Of a stretch of DNA of 64,000 nt, positions 10,069 through 20,300 are shown in pieces; position 1 is the stretch's first letter; each line of letters starts with the position of its first letter. Source of the DNA: Leishmania infantum JPCM5 (taxonomy: Eukaryota > Euglenozoa > Kinetoplastea > Trypanosomatida > Trypanosomatidae). The notes under the pieces were generated by a model. It did no database searches. It was not told where the DNA came from and saw only the letters and a program-made list of their open reading frames with translations. The stretch spans positions 289,785-353,784 of the forward strand of contig NC_009406.2 in NCBI RefSeq assembly GCF_000002875.2. Direction: 5' to 3'. Made by a program: the position numbers and the translations under genes.

Positions 10069-10169
10069 NNNNNNNNNNNNNNNNNNNNNNNNNNNNNNNN
10101 NNNNNNNNNNNNNNNNNNNNNNNNNNNNNNNNNNNNNNNNNNNNNNNNNNNNNNNNNNNNNNNNNNNNN
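10069..10169. other. Assembly gap (101 N)
   Basis: A run of N inside the tandem array region. It begins 31 bases after the stop codon of the first repeat gene, and sequence resumes in the middle of repeat units. The true length between the two arrays is unknown; a run of about 100 N is the usual placeholder for a scaffold gap of unknown size. Confidence 0.98.
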
Positions 10170-10837
10170 ACGTTGGTCCGCAGTCTGTTGGCCCGCTCTC
10201 CGTTGGCCCGCTCTCTGTTGGCCCGCAGTCCGTCGGCCCGCTCTCCGTTGGCCCGCAGGCTGTTGGCCCGCTCTCCGTTGGTCCGCAGTCCGTCGGCCCG
10301 CTCTCTGTTGACGTTGGTCCGCAGTCTGTTGGCCCGCTCTCCGTTGGCCCGCAGTCCGTCGGCCCGCTCTCCGTTGGTCCGCAGTCCGTTGGCCCGCTCT
10401 CCGTTGGTCCGCAGTCTGTTGGCCCGCTCTCTGTTGGCCCGCAGTCCGTCGGCCCGCTCTCCGTTGGCCCGCAGGCTGTTGGCCCGCTCTCCGTTGGTCC
10501 GCAGTCCGTCGGCCCGCTCTCTGTTGACGTTGGTCCGCAGTCTGTTGGCCCGCTCTCCGTTGGCCCGCAGTCCGTCGGCCCGCTCTCCGTTGGTCCGCAG
10601 TCCGTTGGCCCGCTCTCCGTTGGTCCGCAGTCTGTTGGCCCGCTCTCTGTTGGCCCGCAGTCCGTCGGCCCGCTCTCCGTTGGCCCGCAGGCTGTTGGCC
10701 CGCTCTCCGTTGGTCCGCAGTCCGTCGGCCCGCTCTCCGTTGGCCCGCAGTCCGTCGGCCCGCTCTCCGTTGGCCCGCAGGCTGTTGGCCCGCTCTCCGT
10801 TGGTCCGCAGTCCGTTGACGTTTCTCCGGTGGCTTAA
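10170..10837 (+). CDS. 3' end of a second (or duplicated) pentapeptide-repeat gene, 5' part lost in gap
   Basis: 222 codons of the same VGP(L/Q)(S/A) repeat, open from the gap edge and ending VDVSPVA then TAA. The first copy ends VDVSPVS. The 27 bases after both stop codons are the same (GGCTCGGCGTCCGCTTTCCG and on). Either two tandem genes of the family exist here, with the start of the second hidden in the gap, or the assembler placed two versions (alleles or array fragments) of a single gene end to end. No signal peptide is visible for this copy. It contains a nearly perfect 216-bp higher-order repeat at 10311-10526 and 10527-10742. Confidence 0.7.
10311..10742 (+). repeat. Higher-order 216-bp repeat, two copies
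   Basis: Two consecutive 216-bp units start at 10311 and 10527, each opening with ACGTTGGTCCGCAGTCTG. They are identical for about the first 210 bases. The length equals seven 30-bp units plus one 6-bp GACGTT insertion. A shorter 141-bp version (10170-10310), lacking 75 bp inside, precedes them. This shows recent block duplication by unequal exchange or gene conversion. Confidence 0.9.
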
Positions 10838-11201
10838 GGCTCGGCGTCCGCTTTCCGGTGTGCGTAAAAGTATATGCCATGAGGCATGGTGACGAGGCAA
10901 ACCTTGCCAGCAATGTGGCATTATCGTACGCGTGCAAGAGCAACAGCAGAGCTGAGTGTTCAGGTGGCCACAGCACCACGCTCCTGCGACACTCCGTGGG
11001 GTGTGTGTGACCGTGGCTGCTGTTGCCAGGCGGATCAACTGCGAGGGCCACAGCAGCGCAAGTGCCGCTTCCAACCTTGCGACTTTCACGCCACAGACGC
11101 ATAGCAGCGCCCTGCCTGTCGCGGCGCATGCGGGCAAGCCATCTAGATGCGCCTCTCCACGACATGGCCGGAGGCGGCAGATGAAGGCAGCGACCCCTTT
11201 T
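10838..11201. other. 3' flank of the repeat gene
   Basis: The first about 27 bases repeat the sequence after the stop of the first repeat gene. The rest (to 11201) is GC-rich, with no supported gene and no clear similarity to other parts of the window. It leads directly into the 618-bp repeat shared with 52853-53470. Confidence 0.4.
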
Positions 11202-11819
11202 CCCCGGCCACGACGCCGCGCTGAGGCGGGCCCCACAGCGCAGAACTGCGAGCGCGGTGCGCGGGCGCTGTGACGCACAGCCGGCACGCAGCGTACCGCA
11301 CGCAGACAGTGCATGGGGAGGCCGGAGGAGCAAGAGCGGTGGACGGGAACGGCGCGAAGCATGCGGCACGCCCTCGATGTGCCTGTGTGGGCTGATGAGG
11401 CGCGGATGCCGGAAGCGTGGCGAGTGCATCCCGAGTTGCACCGTCGAGCCCTCCAGGCCCGAATGTGGCGAGCCTGCGGGGAGCAGATTATGGGATGCGG
11501 CTGCTCGAAGCGACCGAGGGCGCTGACCGGAAGGTGGCCGACTTCCTCCTCGGGCCTGTGCGGCATGCACCCTCGATCGGGAGCCCGAATGGTGGCCGCG
11601 TGGGTGAAGGCGTGCCGCCCACCCGCGTCTCCGTGTGGCGCCGATGGCGCAGCGCGCACCCGGGGAAGGGGCGAGGAAGGCCATGAGGAGGCCGCTGCGC
11701 GCGTGGCCCGATTCGACGGCAGGCGGCTCGTCCGAGACGGCCGGGACGAAGCCGTGGCGCCGCTGGGGGCAGGTGCGCTGTGGCTGTGTATGTGCGCTGA
11801 TGTGCTGACTTGTTCGTGG
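11202..11819 (+). repeat. 618-bp dispersed direct repeat, copy 1
   Basis: Matches 52853-53470 in the same orientation at a constant offset of 41651 bases, with no indel and about six base differences (about 99% identity). Similarity stops sharply on both sides. In copy 2 the block directly continues a segment that reads as the C-terminal zinc-finger end of a retroelement, so the block is best seen as part of a degenerate ingi/L1Tc-type element (the DIRE class known in Leishmania). Stop codons interrupt the candidate coding frame (for example at the end of the segment NCERGARAL). No intact protein can be claimed. Confidence 0.8.
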
Positions 11820-14235
11820 TGGGCTATGGGCACGGTGAGGGGCGACGTTGGCCCTTGCTGACTTCCTCTGCTTTCTTATTATTCTCAGTGCCCCCGCTGG
11901 ATTGGGCTGCATCGGCGGTCTGTATCGCGCTTGTCTCTCTCATTTGACGGCTGCGCACTCCCGCCCCTCCCACTCGTGCTGTGGGATGGAGGCACGGCCG
12001 GGCTCTGTGTTGTGTGCACCGCGTGCAAGAATTCAGATGAGGGACTGCCGAGCGAGCAGACAAAGCAGCAGCAGCAACAGGAAGGCAGGCCTGAGCACGT
12101 TTTCTTTTCTCTCTTGAGACTGCGGACTACGGGAATCAGAGACGTCGTCAGAGACGCGCATCCGCACCCGCGCGCTATGCTTCCTCGTTCTCTCTCCCGC
12201 CCCATTCTGTGCGCCTGCCTGTCTGCGTGTCGCGAGCGCCGTTGCCGGCGGTCTCTCTCCCCTCCCTTCGCTTCTCTCTTGCAAGCGCTTCCTTTTTCAC
12301 AGCCGAACGTTGCTGCTCGCCTGGAGGCCGTTCCCCCTCTTATCATCTCTGCATTTATTTTTACACGTGCTTTTGCTTTGGCTTCCTGACGATGCCGGCC
12401 ACCTCACCGCGGTGTCAGGGCCCAGCGCCCACTCTTTGTGGGCAGGCCAAGTAGCCTGCAGCCTACCCATGAGCACGGCTGTGGACTCTTGGTGCCAGCG
12501 GACAGGTGTGGGCTGGCGCTGTGCCGGTGACACCAACGGTCATGATGACGCTTGGACCAGCTCACTGCGGATCATGCCGACGATTCAACGAATGCGCGCA
12601 TCCACCTACTGCCTTTCTGCCTTTGCTGCGCTGCGGTGGTGCTGAGCGTGGTCCCGGGGCCTAGCCTGCGCTGCACGCAGCGGCATTGCGGTGGGCTGAG
12701 CGGCGCCAGGCGGTGCTGGCCGGTCCTGCTGCTTGGCATAGCCGTGGCGTGCAGCAGATGCGGATGGGCTGTGGCTGCGCATGCGTGTGTGCGTTGACTT
12801 GTTCGTGGTGGGCGGGCACGTAAACGGCAAAATGCGCTTTGGCGTTCCGGCGCCAGCCTCCGGCGCTGGTGCGGTATTCGAATACGCGCCTGAAGAGGTG
12901 GCGAGGAAAATGGCACGAGGCGCAGAGGGAAAAAACGAAAAGTGCAAAGTGCGCAAACCGCGCAGAAAATGCGGAGGAGGACTGAGACTGCTGACATGCG
13001 TGAGCGCTGCATTGCGGCGGGGGGCTGGAGCGGAGTGCAACGCCGTACACTCACACAGATACACGCGCCAGTGTGCCTCGCAGGCTCCCCCTGCTCGTCA
13101 CCGGCGTGCGCTGCTCTTTCCGTCTCCGTGGCACAAGAGAGACGCCGAGCGTGGCACTTCGCGCGCTTTATGTGCCTCCCCCCGCTCCCCGACGTATGCT
13201 CGCCCTTCCCTCCGTCTCCGTCTTTTCCGCAAGACCCCTTCCCCCTTCGGCACCCCTCTCGTGCCGCTCCTCGTGCTCGATGTGCGGAGCCTCTGTGCGG
13301 CGGCGACTGCTCCTGACGACCGTGGCACGGCAGGGACGATAGGGGGAGGGGAGACGATGTGAAGGGCAACGCAGGGGATGGCGCCATGATGACCTCCTCA
13401 TCCCTCCATGCATCGCCTCACCTCTCTTTGTCGTTCGATTTCTTTGGCCCCTCTTTCTCGCCGCACCGTCCCACCCCTCCTCCTATGCTCTATTTCCACT
13501 GGGCACCGTTTGACCTCCTCCGGCACACGACGCCAACACCCCCCATCCCACTCGCCGCCCCCTCGATTTCGCTGTGCTCTGCATTTGGTGCTGCTTGTCT
13601 GTCTCCGTGTGCGCATGCGCCAGCACCGCTATCAAAGGCTGACTGCAGCGCCTGTACACGGCGGGCGCCAGTAGGCCGTCCCACTGCTTGATACACCGCT
13701 TACCCTTCCCTCTATCCCCCCCCCCACACACACACACTGCAGCGATAGGCTTCGGCATCCGGCAACTCGCATACACGCGCGGATACGCGGGGAGAAGTCG
13801 AAGCCGCCCGCGGAGTAATGCGTGCAAAGCGCATCCGCAGCTCATTGGCCGAGCGCATCGAGGACGCGTGCGGTGCGCCTTCAGCAGCCGCAAACAGAGG
13901 AAAACACACGAGGGCGTCATTTGAGTGTGCGCGCACGTTTGCGTGGTGATGCTGGGAGAGTGAGAGGGGGAGGGGGAGTGCGCTGTGTGCTTCGTACACC
14001 ACCGTCTCTCTTCTCTGCTGGCGCCGCGCATCATCGGCACTGGAAGAGGGGTTGCGCCTCTTTTTCTTTCCCGCGTGCGCTGCCTTCACCCCTTCTGCCT
14101 GTGGCGTCTGTGCCGCTGTCCCGGCACACGCCCACAGACGTTTCTTCCCGGCTGTTTCCCTCTTTAGTGCGGCGGCAATCGTGCTGCGAGTCCTTACGCA
14201 CGAGCAACGATAGGTACGCCCACATAAGCATAACC
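11820..14235. other. Intergenic spacer with a possible degenerate retroposon remnant
   Basis: No supported gene. A segment at about 12790-12815 repeats TGACTTGTTCGTGGTGGGC, which is also found at the end of the 618-bp repeat (11806-11824), so about 12385-12815 may be a more diverged member of the same repeat family. After it come AG-rich (12880-12975) and pyrimidine-rich stretches. A C-run plus (CA)n at 13717-13738 ends in AG at 13741-13742, a good trans-splice acceptor candidate for the gene starting at 14236. Confidence 0.4.
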
Positions 14236-16083
14236 ATGTGTCCCGTGCCTCATCAAGGGCTGCAGCGCAACCGCAGTCCTCGCGTCTCCACGGCGCGAAT
14301 GCTTCAACGGGCGCTGTTGCTTGTGGCCCTGCTGTGCAGTTTCTCACTTATGACGGCGGTGGTGACGACACCCCGCGGCGACGGTGTTCATGGCACTCTT
14401 TGCGTCTCTGCCTTACACGGCGCTGTATTGGGGAGGGGGAAGGGCCTACGCGCGCCACCGCTCACTGTGCCCTTGCTGCAGCCTGTAGCGCTACCGCACC
14501 ATACGGGTTCCGCTGTTGTGGTGGCCGCCGCGCGGGCTGACGGCGATGTTGACGACATCGTCACTTTTTCGCAAGCCGGCGATGTGTTCGCCTTGGAGGA
14601 GAGCGCTTCTGCATCCGTGCCGTCTTCCTCGAGCTCCGGCGTCAGCCCAGGCGCTAACGGGAGGGGCAGCAAAGCAGCAAGGGTTCCAGAGACCCCGGCT
14701 TCCTCGTCGTCGTTGTCCGTTCCGTTGCCGCGGGGGTCGTCCGCGGTGTCATCGTTGAGGAGGTCGTCGTTATTGCCCTCAGCGGCCGACATTGTTGTCG
14801 TCTTGGTCGGTGAAGGCGACGCGGGCACAGAACTGCCCCCCTCATCGTCAGCACCCCCTCCCGACAACTTCGGCACGCGCCGCGCACCTGCGATGCGCCT
14901 CGCTCTCCTCGGTCTCATCGCCCTCGTGGTGCCCGCTGCTATCATCGCCCTTGCCATGTGGTGCGTCTGCCGCCGCACGCGGTACAAGCGAAAGGTAAAG
15001 GGCTTGCGTCTCAACGGCACGCGTCAACCCGGCGAGGTGGATGACGTGGACATGGGCAACATTGTCAGGGGCGGCGATTGGCTGAACCTCGACGCTGCCA
15101 CCCCAGGCAGAACTAAGATCGGCGCCAACGGCGCGCGTTTCTCCATTTTGGCGCCGTCGACCGCTGCTTGCGTTCGCATGGACGCCACGTTCGACCCGAT
15201 CGGGCAGCAGGCCGCGGAGACGCGGCAGCGCAAACGTGCCCGGCGGGTGGCTGTGGCTGCTGCCGAAGCGGCCGTCATCCCGGCGAGGGGCGCTGGCAAC
15301 GGCGGCAGCGATGGTCTTGCGAGCCCGGTAAGCGGTGAATCGGGCGCCGCAGGGCCGGAGATGTGGTCCAGCGATGAAGAGGAGCGTAGCGACGGCTATT
15401 CAGTGAACGGAGGCGTCAGTGGCGGCAACGTTGGGGTTGCGGGTGGCTCTGCCCAAGCGCATGCCACCTCGAGCGTTTTACCCGGCACTGGAGCCACGGG
15501 TGCCGGGGCTTCGTCTGGAGCTGGCCCGCACCTGAGGGGTGGCGCTGTCACCAGCTCCGTGGTAACCGCCGTTCATCCACTGGATCACGACCTGCACTAC
15601 TTCAACGAGACGACGCGTGTGCTGCTGGGTCGCTACACGGCAGAGAGCGGGGGTGGTGTGCCGCAGATGCCGCCGTCGGCGTTGCCAGGCGGCGGTGGTG
15701 CTGCTGAGCAGAGCCTACGGCTAGCTTCGGGCAACGAGGCCGAGAGCGGCAACGCCGTCGTAAGCAAGCCCAAGTCGGTCTTTGAGCAGATTCTTTCGTT
15801 CGCCGTTGCGCCGCTGCAGGTAGGCCGTGAGTTCCATCAGCGCGGTGACAACAGGGATAGCTGCAATGTGGCAGACAGCGCTGGAGGGCCGAGAGCTCTG
15901 GCAGCGCCTGTGCCACGGGGCAGGGAGCGTGCTGAGCGGCACACCGAGAAGGAAGACTTGGAAGAGGAGCACGCCTTCCAGGATGACGAAGAGCTCGATG
16001 AGGAATACAAGGACGAGGAGTGCGGCGATTATGAAGGGTCGTCGCAACGCCACAGCGGTGGCGTGTACGTCCCTGGCGCCTAA
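14236..16083 (+). CDS. Single-pass membrane protein with signal sequence, function unknown
   Basis: 615 aa from the first ATG of the frame; a second ATG at 14299 would give the same protein with a shorter N-terminus. A hydrophobic signal segment (LQRALLLVALLCSFSLMTAV, residues about 23-42) is followed by a Ser/Ala-rich outer part of about 175 residues, then a second hydrophobic segment at residues about 220-242 (LALLGLIALVVPAAIIALAM) and the basic stop-transfer CRRTRYKRKVK. This predicts a type I membrane protein with a cytoplasmic tail of about 370 residues. The tail has Gly/Ser-rich inserts and ends in a very acidic stretch (residues about 575-605). I do not recognise a family. It could be a surface or endosomal protein; this rests only on topology. 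Confidence 0.8.
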   Translation: MCPVPHQGLQRNRSPRVSTARMLQRALLLVALLCSFSLMTAVVTTPRGDGVHGTLCVSALHGAVLGRGKGLRAPPLTVPLLQPVALPHHTGSAVVVAAARADGDVDDIVTFSQAGDVFALEESASASVPSSSSSGVSPGANGRGSKAARVPETPASSSSLSVPLPRGSSAVSSLRRSSLLPSAADIVVVLVGEGDAGTELPPSSSAPPPDNFGTRRAPAMRLALLGLIALVVPAAIIALAMWCVCRRTRYKRKVKGLRLNGTRQPGEVDDVDMGNIVRGGDWLNLDAATPGRTKIGANGARFSILAPSTAACVRMDATFDPIGQQAAETRQRKRARRVAVAAAEAAVIPARGAGNGGSDGLASPVSGESGAAGPEMWSSDEEERSDGYSVNGGVSGGNVGVAGGSAQAHATSSVLPGTGATGAGASSGAGPHLRGGAVTSSVVTAVHPLDHDLHYFNETTRVLLGRYTAESGGGVPQMPPSALPGGGGAAEQSLRLASGNEAESGNAVVSKPKSVFEQILSFAVAPLQVGREFHQRGDNRDSCNVADSAGGPRALAAPVPRGRERAERHTEKEDLEEEHAFQDDEELDEEYKDEECGDYEGSSQRHSGGVYVPGA

Positions 16084-17381
16084 TCCGCCACATGCCCTGC
16101 AGCACCTCGTTCTCTTAGCTAAAAGAAGGTGATACGATCAACGCAGGCGGTCTCATGTTTGTCGCCATCGTGGTTTTGCGTGCGGGGAGCGATGGCGTCT
16201 GTCCATGCGCGAGTGTCTACGTGGGCTCTTCTCCGAGAGAGCGTGAGGGACGCATCAGGACGTTTTTCCGCTTTCCTTTCGTTGCTGCGGCCCCTCATGA
16301 CGGAGAGGGGGAGGGGCCCACACACCTCTCTCAGCGCGTGGCATCTCAGGGTCCAGTACCCCCTCCACTTTCTCTGGGGAGAAGCCAGGCGACCCCTCCT
16401 TTATCCTTGCCAATGCCGCGCCACCATCAGAAGTGGCAGGGCCAGGTCCTGGATGGTGTTGCGTCGGAGCTAACTGCAACAGTGAGCTGGCTTGTGTCAT
16501 CGATGTGGCGGGCGAAGTGTCAACGAGACTTGAGTGCGTCCCATACCGGGCCCTCGCACTGCCTACTGGTGGGAGGCCCGAGCCACCCCGAAGGGGATGC
16601 ACCACATGGCGATCGGCATGATTGTGAGCGGCTATGAGACGACCTGCGACGCGGGGGCTGGGTATAGTTTAGGGCAGAGGCCCGTGCTCAAATGACTGAA
16701 TGGGCGCACTGCTGTGGCGCGCGCGTCTAGCGCCGCATCACGCGATATTGGGTTTTTGACATGACCGAATAGAGGGACGCTGCACTCGTGCTTTTATGGC
16801 TTAATGGAGACACTCAAGCGAGGCTGCTCCTCCTCCACCGTAAACGAAAAGCGTGCGCTGGCTTTGGCATGAAGGTCTTTACGCGCGCTTTTCCACCCTA
16901 CTAGTGACCTCTTTTCGCTCACGCTTCGCGGCCAGCTTGTCGTCGGTTTTTGTCTTGTGGTGCGTGCCCTCCTCGACAAGGATGGCCCGTCGCACGTGCA
17001 AATTCTCGTGTTCATGATTCTGCGCATGCGCCATCTCCTTCCTGCACTGGTTAGGGGTGTGCTTCTCTCATCTTCTGTGCTCTTCCACGAATGTTTGTCT
17101 GCTTACGTCATTGTGCTCCTCTACCGTGTGCGCTGGCTTGGGTGCACGGGTTGCAGTGCGGGAGTACGCCAGAAAGCATTCGACCGGTCGGCAACACTCA
17201 GAGATATCTGCACACACGCACACACACGTACACACATATCCTCTTACATCCCCACCTGATTGCGAAATCGACGGAAAAGAGAGGGAGGGGACTCCAAGTC
17301 ACAGCAGCCTTGGACCCTAATACTGCGCAAAGGGAGGAAAGCGCCGCCGTCCCCTACGTGCTCGGCATCGGCACTGTGCGA
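16084..17381. other. Intergenic spacer containing a SIDER-like element
   Basis: Apart from the retroposon-like element at about 16345-16645, the spacer holds (CA)n at 17210-17235 and no supported coding region. The frame of the next gene is open upstream as far as an ATG at 17091, but that extension encodes a His/Thr-rich peptide produced by the CA run and is probably untranslated. Confidence 0.45.
16345..16645. mobile_element. SIDER-like degenerate retroposon in a 3' UTR
   Basis: Similar to 61895-62285 in the same orientation. The best-kept module is 16549-16643 against 62179-62281: both read GGCCCTCGCA(C/T)TGCCTA, then GAGCCACCCCGAA, then CGGCATGATTGT and GAGCGGCT(A/G)TGAG. Both also hold CTCAGGGTC near the start. 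Short degenerate retroposons (SIDER1/2) are abundant in Leishmania 3' UTRs and can affect mRNA stability. Assignment to SIDER2 is from general knowledge of this class, not from a search. Confidence 0.55.
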
Positions 17382-20300
17382 ATGAGCATGTCGCAACCTC
17401 CAGCATACGTTGCAGCCTTGGTGATGAACGAACTGGTCGAGTACGTCATGCAAGTGCTACCAAGATGCTACCGTTTCGCCGCCGCCCGTGTCAACGAGGT
17501 TCGCGGCACAGCGCAAGAGATATGGCAAGAGCCCCGCAGCATCCGCAAGACTGTGTGGTGCCTCACGACGCTCATGCGCCGGTGGGAGGTATTCACGGTG
17601 CCGGGCATCACCTATGTACTGCTGTACATGTGCGCCGTCACGAGTCTCATTCACCTGTACATCTTTCACCGAAATCCCCATAATCTACAGCTGCGAACCT
17701 ACCAGGAGACACATTTCGACCTCACGTCGATGGGGTCCTCGCTTGTCTCCCCCGTGCACGACCCGCGCTCCTTGAGTCCGTACGGGCCGCGGTCGGACCG
17801 CACGCTGGCGCACTTCTGCGGCCGGCCCACGGCCAGCAGCTACGACGGCTACACCGGCGCGCCGCACGCGGCGTACATGCACCATGACGTGGAGCGCGAC
17901 CGCTACGTGGTGCGCACCTTCGGCCGCGGCGGCATGCGCGTGGACGAGCGGCGGCGCAGCGGCGTGGGCCGCAGCACCTACGAGGCCTTCTGCGCCGCCC
18001 CGCGGAGCGTGCAGCGCGGCACGCCGCTGGCGCCGTCGCCGTGGCTCGACGGCGAGGCCAACTGGCAGCTCGGCGACGCCGCGCCGCGGCACGCCGTCAA
18101 CGGCGCGTTCAACTTCACTGTGCGTCCTCTCGCCGTGCCGCACGCAGCCGCAGCAGCAGCAGCCACCGGTACCACCTCCAGCCGAAGTGGCAACGCCGAC
18201 GCGGACTTCACCAAGGCGGATCAGGGGCTGCGCACGCACTACCGCCGCTACACGCGCGACGAGCTGCTGCAGCGTCACGCACACCTCGACTTCATCTACT
18301 CCTACGTCAATGGCAGCGACATCACGCGCAGCTACACGAAGCCGTTCGCGAAGACGTGGGAGTGCGGGAACATGATCGCGTCGGTGCAGTTGCTGTGGTT
18401 CGAGATGCAGCGCGCGGCTGACACGGACACCGAGGCGCCGCACATCGCCGAGGAAGCCTTCAGCCGCTACATCGCCGAGCTGCTGTTCGTGTCGGCGTCG
18501 AGCCCGTGCGCCATGTCGGAGCTGCTAGCGGACGTGGGCGCCGGCAAGGGCGCGATGAAGCGCGTGGAGGCGTCGCTGTGGTGGGCCGCCACGCACCTGA
18601 ACGGACCCCGCAGCGTCGAGGACGCACCGCTGCCGCCGCCGGAGATGACGCTGACGAACATGGAGCTGCTGCGCGCGCTGGGTGCGGACCTGGAGAGCGT
18701 GAAGCCGGACGACATTGACGCAGACTGCGACGAGCTACGCCACAGCATGCGCGGGCTGCTGGAACACACGCGCAGCTGGCACCGTGGCCGCATGGCCGTC
18801 GTGGCGCCGTACGGCAACGTGCCGCTGTGGCTGAACCACAGCAGGAACTTCTTCATGCGCTCCCTCTACGCCGCTGCCACGGCGACCGAAGCGCGCGCTG
18901 AGGCGTCGGGTGACGCCGCTGACGGCGACGATTCGAGGGTGCTCGGCACGGCCGAGGCGCGTTTCGTGAAGGAGGCGCACACCGGCACGCTGCACTACAC
19001 GCGCATCCACATTGTGGACCAGCGCGCGCTGATGCCGCCCGCGCCGCTGACGACAGCAAACAGCTTTTCCATCGAGCCCTTCGTGTACCGGCTGCGCAAC
19101 GCGTCCTCCGTCTTCATCTACATGAACGACGACTACCTCATCATGAAGGACGTCGACATCACCGACTTCGTAAACGTCTACGGCGGGCCAGTGCTACGAG
19201 TTTCACGGCCCGACGACCTACCGAAGGATGTACTGCATGCAACTGGTTTTCCGCGCGCAGTCCTGCAAAATTCGTACAGCCTTCAGAGACATCTGGACAA
19301 GACACCAGCGGACCTGGAGGAGCTTGTGCAGCCGGCTGCTGCTGCTGCTGCCCTGACGTCGGTGGAGGGCGAGGCAGCCGTGGTGCGGCGCGGCGTCGTG
19401 CGTGCGTCGTGGGCCGCCTTCGCCGCTGCCGTGGACGCGCGCAGCAGCGTGGCGACGCCGGAAGGTGGTGCGAGGGCCACCAGCACGGCGTGCGCGAGCA
19501 ACAGCAGCGCTGCTGTGTGCGCGTGGGCGGAGTGCGCGTGGGGCACCGCTGAAGGAGCGCTGGCGCGCGATACGTGTGCGATGCCGCGCGTGTCGACGCA
19601 GGGCGAGCCGGCGTGGGCCGCGGATGCAGCGGGCACCTTTGCGCTGGCGCCTCCGCCGTCTACGACGCCGGGCAGCAGCGAGTGGACGTGGGCAGGCCAG
19701 GCGCAGATGCCGGCGCTCGTGCACTGGGGTCGCCGCGTGCTGGACCGCGTGACGGCAGACCTCATCGCCCCGCGCTACTACCTCGAAACAGCGAAACCTG
19801 TGGAAGAAGAACCGAAGCCCGTGCCGCCAGCGGAGGCAGGGGCGAATGTCGCGCGTGACGTTGCAGCCTTTGCTCAGCTGATGCGCAGGGTGGAGCTGGA
19901 GCGCAAGCTGGCTGCCGGCTCATCAGGTGCTCGCGTTGGGCTGATGCGGCACCTCGAATCCTGGGCGGCGCGCTTCGCTGGACACCCGTTCCCGACGCAC
20001 CGCGTGTTCAAGACGCAGCCGCGCCTGCGCAAGTACCGCATGCGGCTCGACAGCCACGCGCCCTACCCACAGTGCCGCAACATGTGGGGCTACATCCACA
20101 AGCGCTACGCACCGGACCTCAACCTGAACATGTTCATGGAGCGCAAACGCACCACGATGGACTTGCTGCCGCCATCGACGCACACGGCGCACATGCTGCG
20201 GCATCCGTGGGCTGCGTCGAGTCAGTACCTGCCGTACCTGATGGCGAAGCAGGCGTGGCGCATGCAGCGCGGTGCCGGACTGTCGCCGCTGGACAACGAG

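Noticed and set aside
8599..10311. 570-codon plus-strand frame with ARSPLARSLLA repeats
   Set aside because: It is the +1 shadow of the VGP array. Base changes among units alter amino acids in this frame but are silent in the VGP frame, and it runs through the assembly gap.
8415..11912. A 1165-codon open frame on the minus strand (and another at 10034-11833) across the repeat array, encoding (R/L)RANGERA-type repeats
   Set aside because: The 15/30-bp unit has no stops in several frames and a length divisible by three, so long shadow frames are automatic. The frames cross the N gap, and the silent-site pattern fits only the plus frame from 8574.
12572..13387. 271-codon minus-strand frame and the 193-codon plus frame at 12781-13362
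   Set aside because: Both are Arg/Ser/Ala-rich random-looking frames in a spacer. The start of the plus frame overlaps a repeat-derived segment.
17091..17381. N-terminal extension of the Stealth protein to ATG 17091
   Set aside because: The extra 97 residues include a His/Thr run encoded by (CA)n and have no protein character. The hydrophobic anchor and conserved regions follow ATG 17382.
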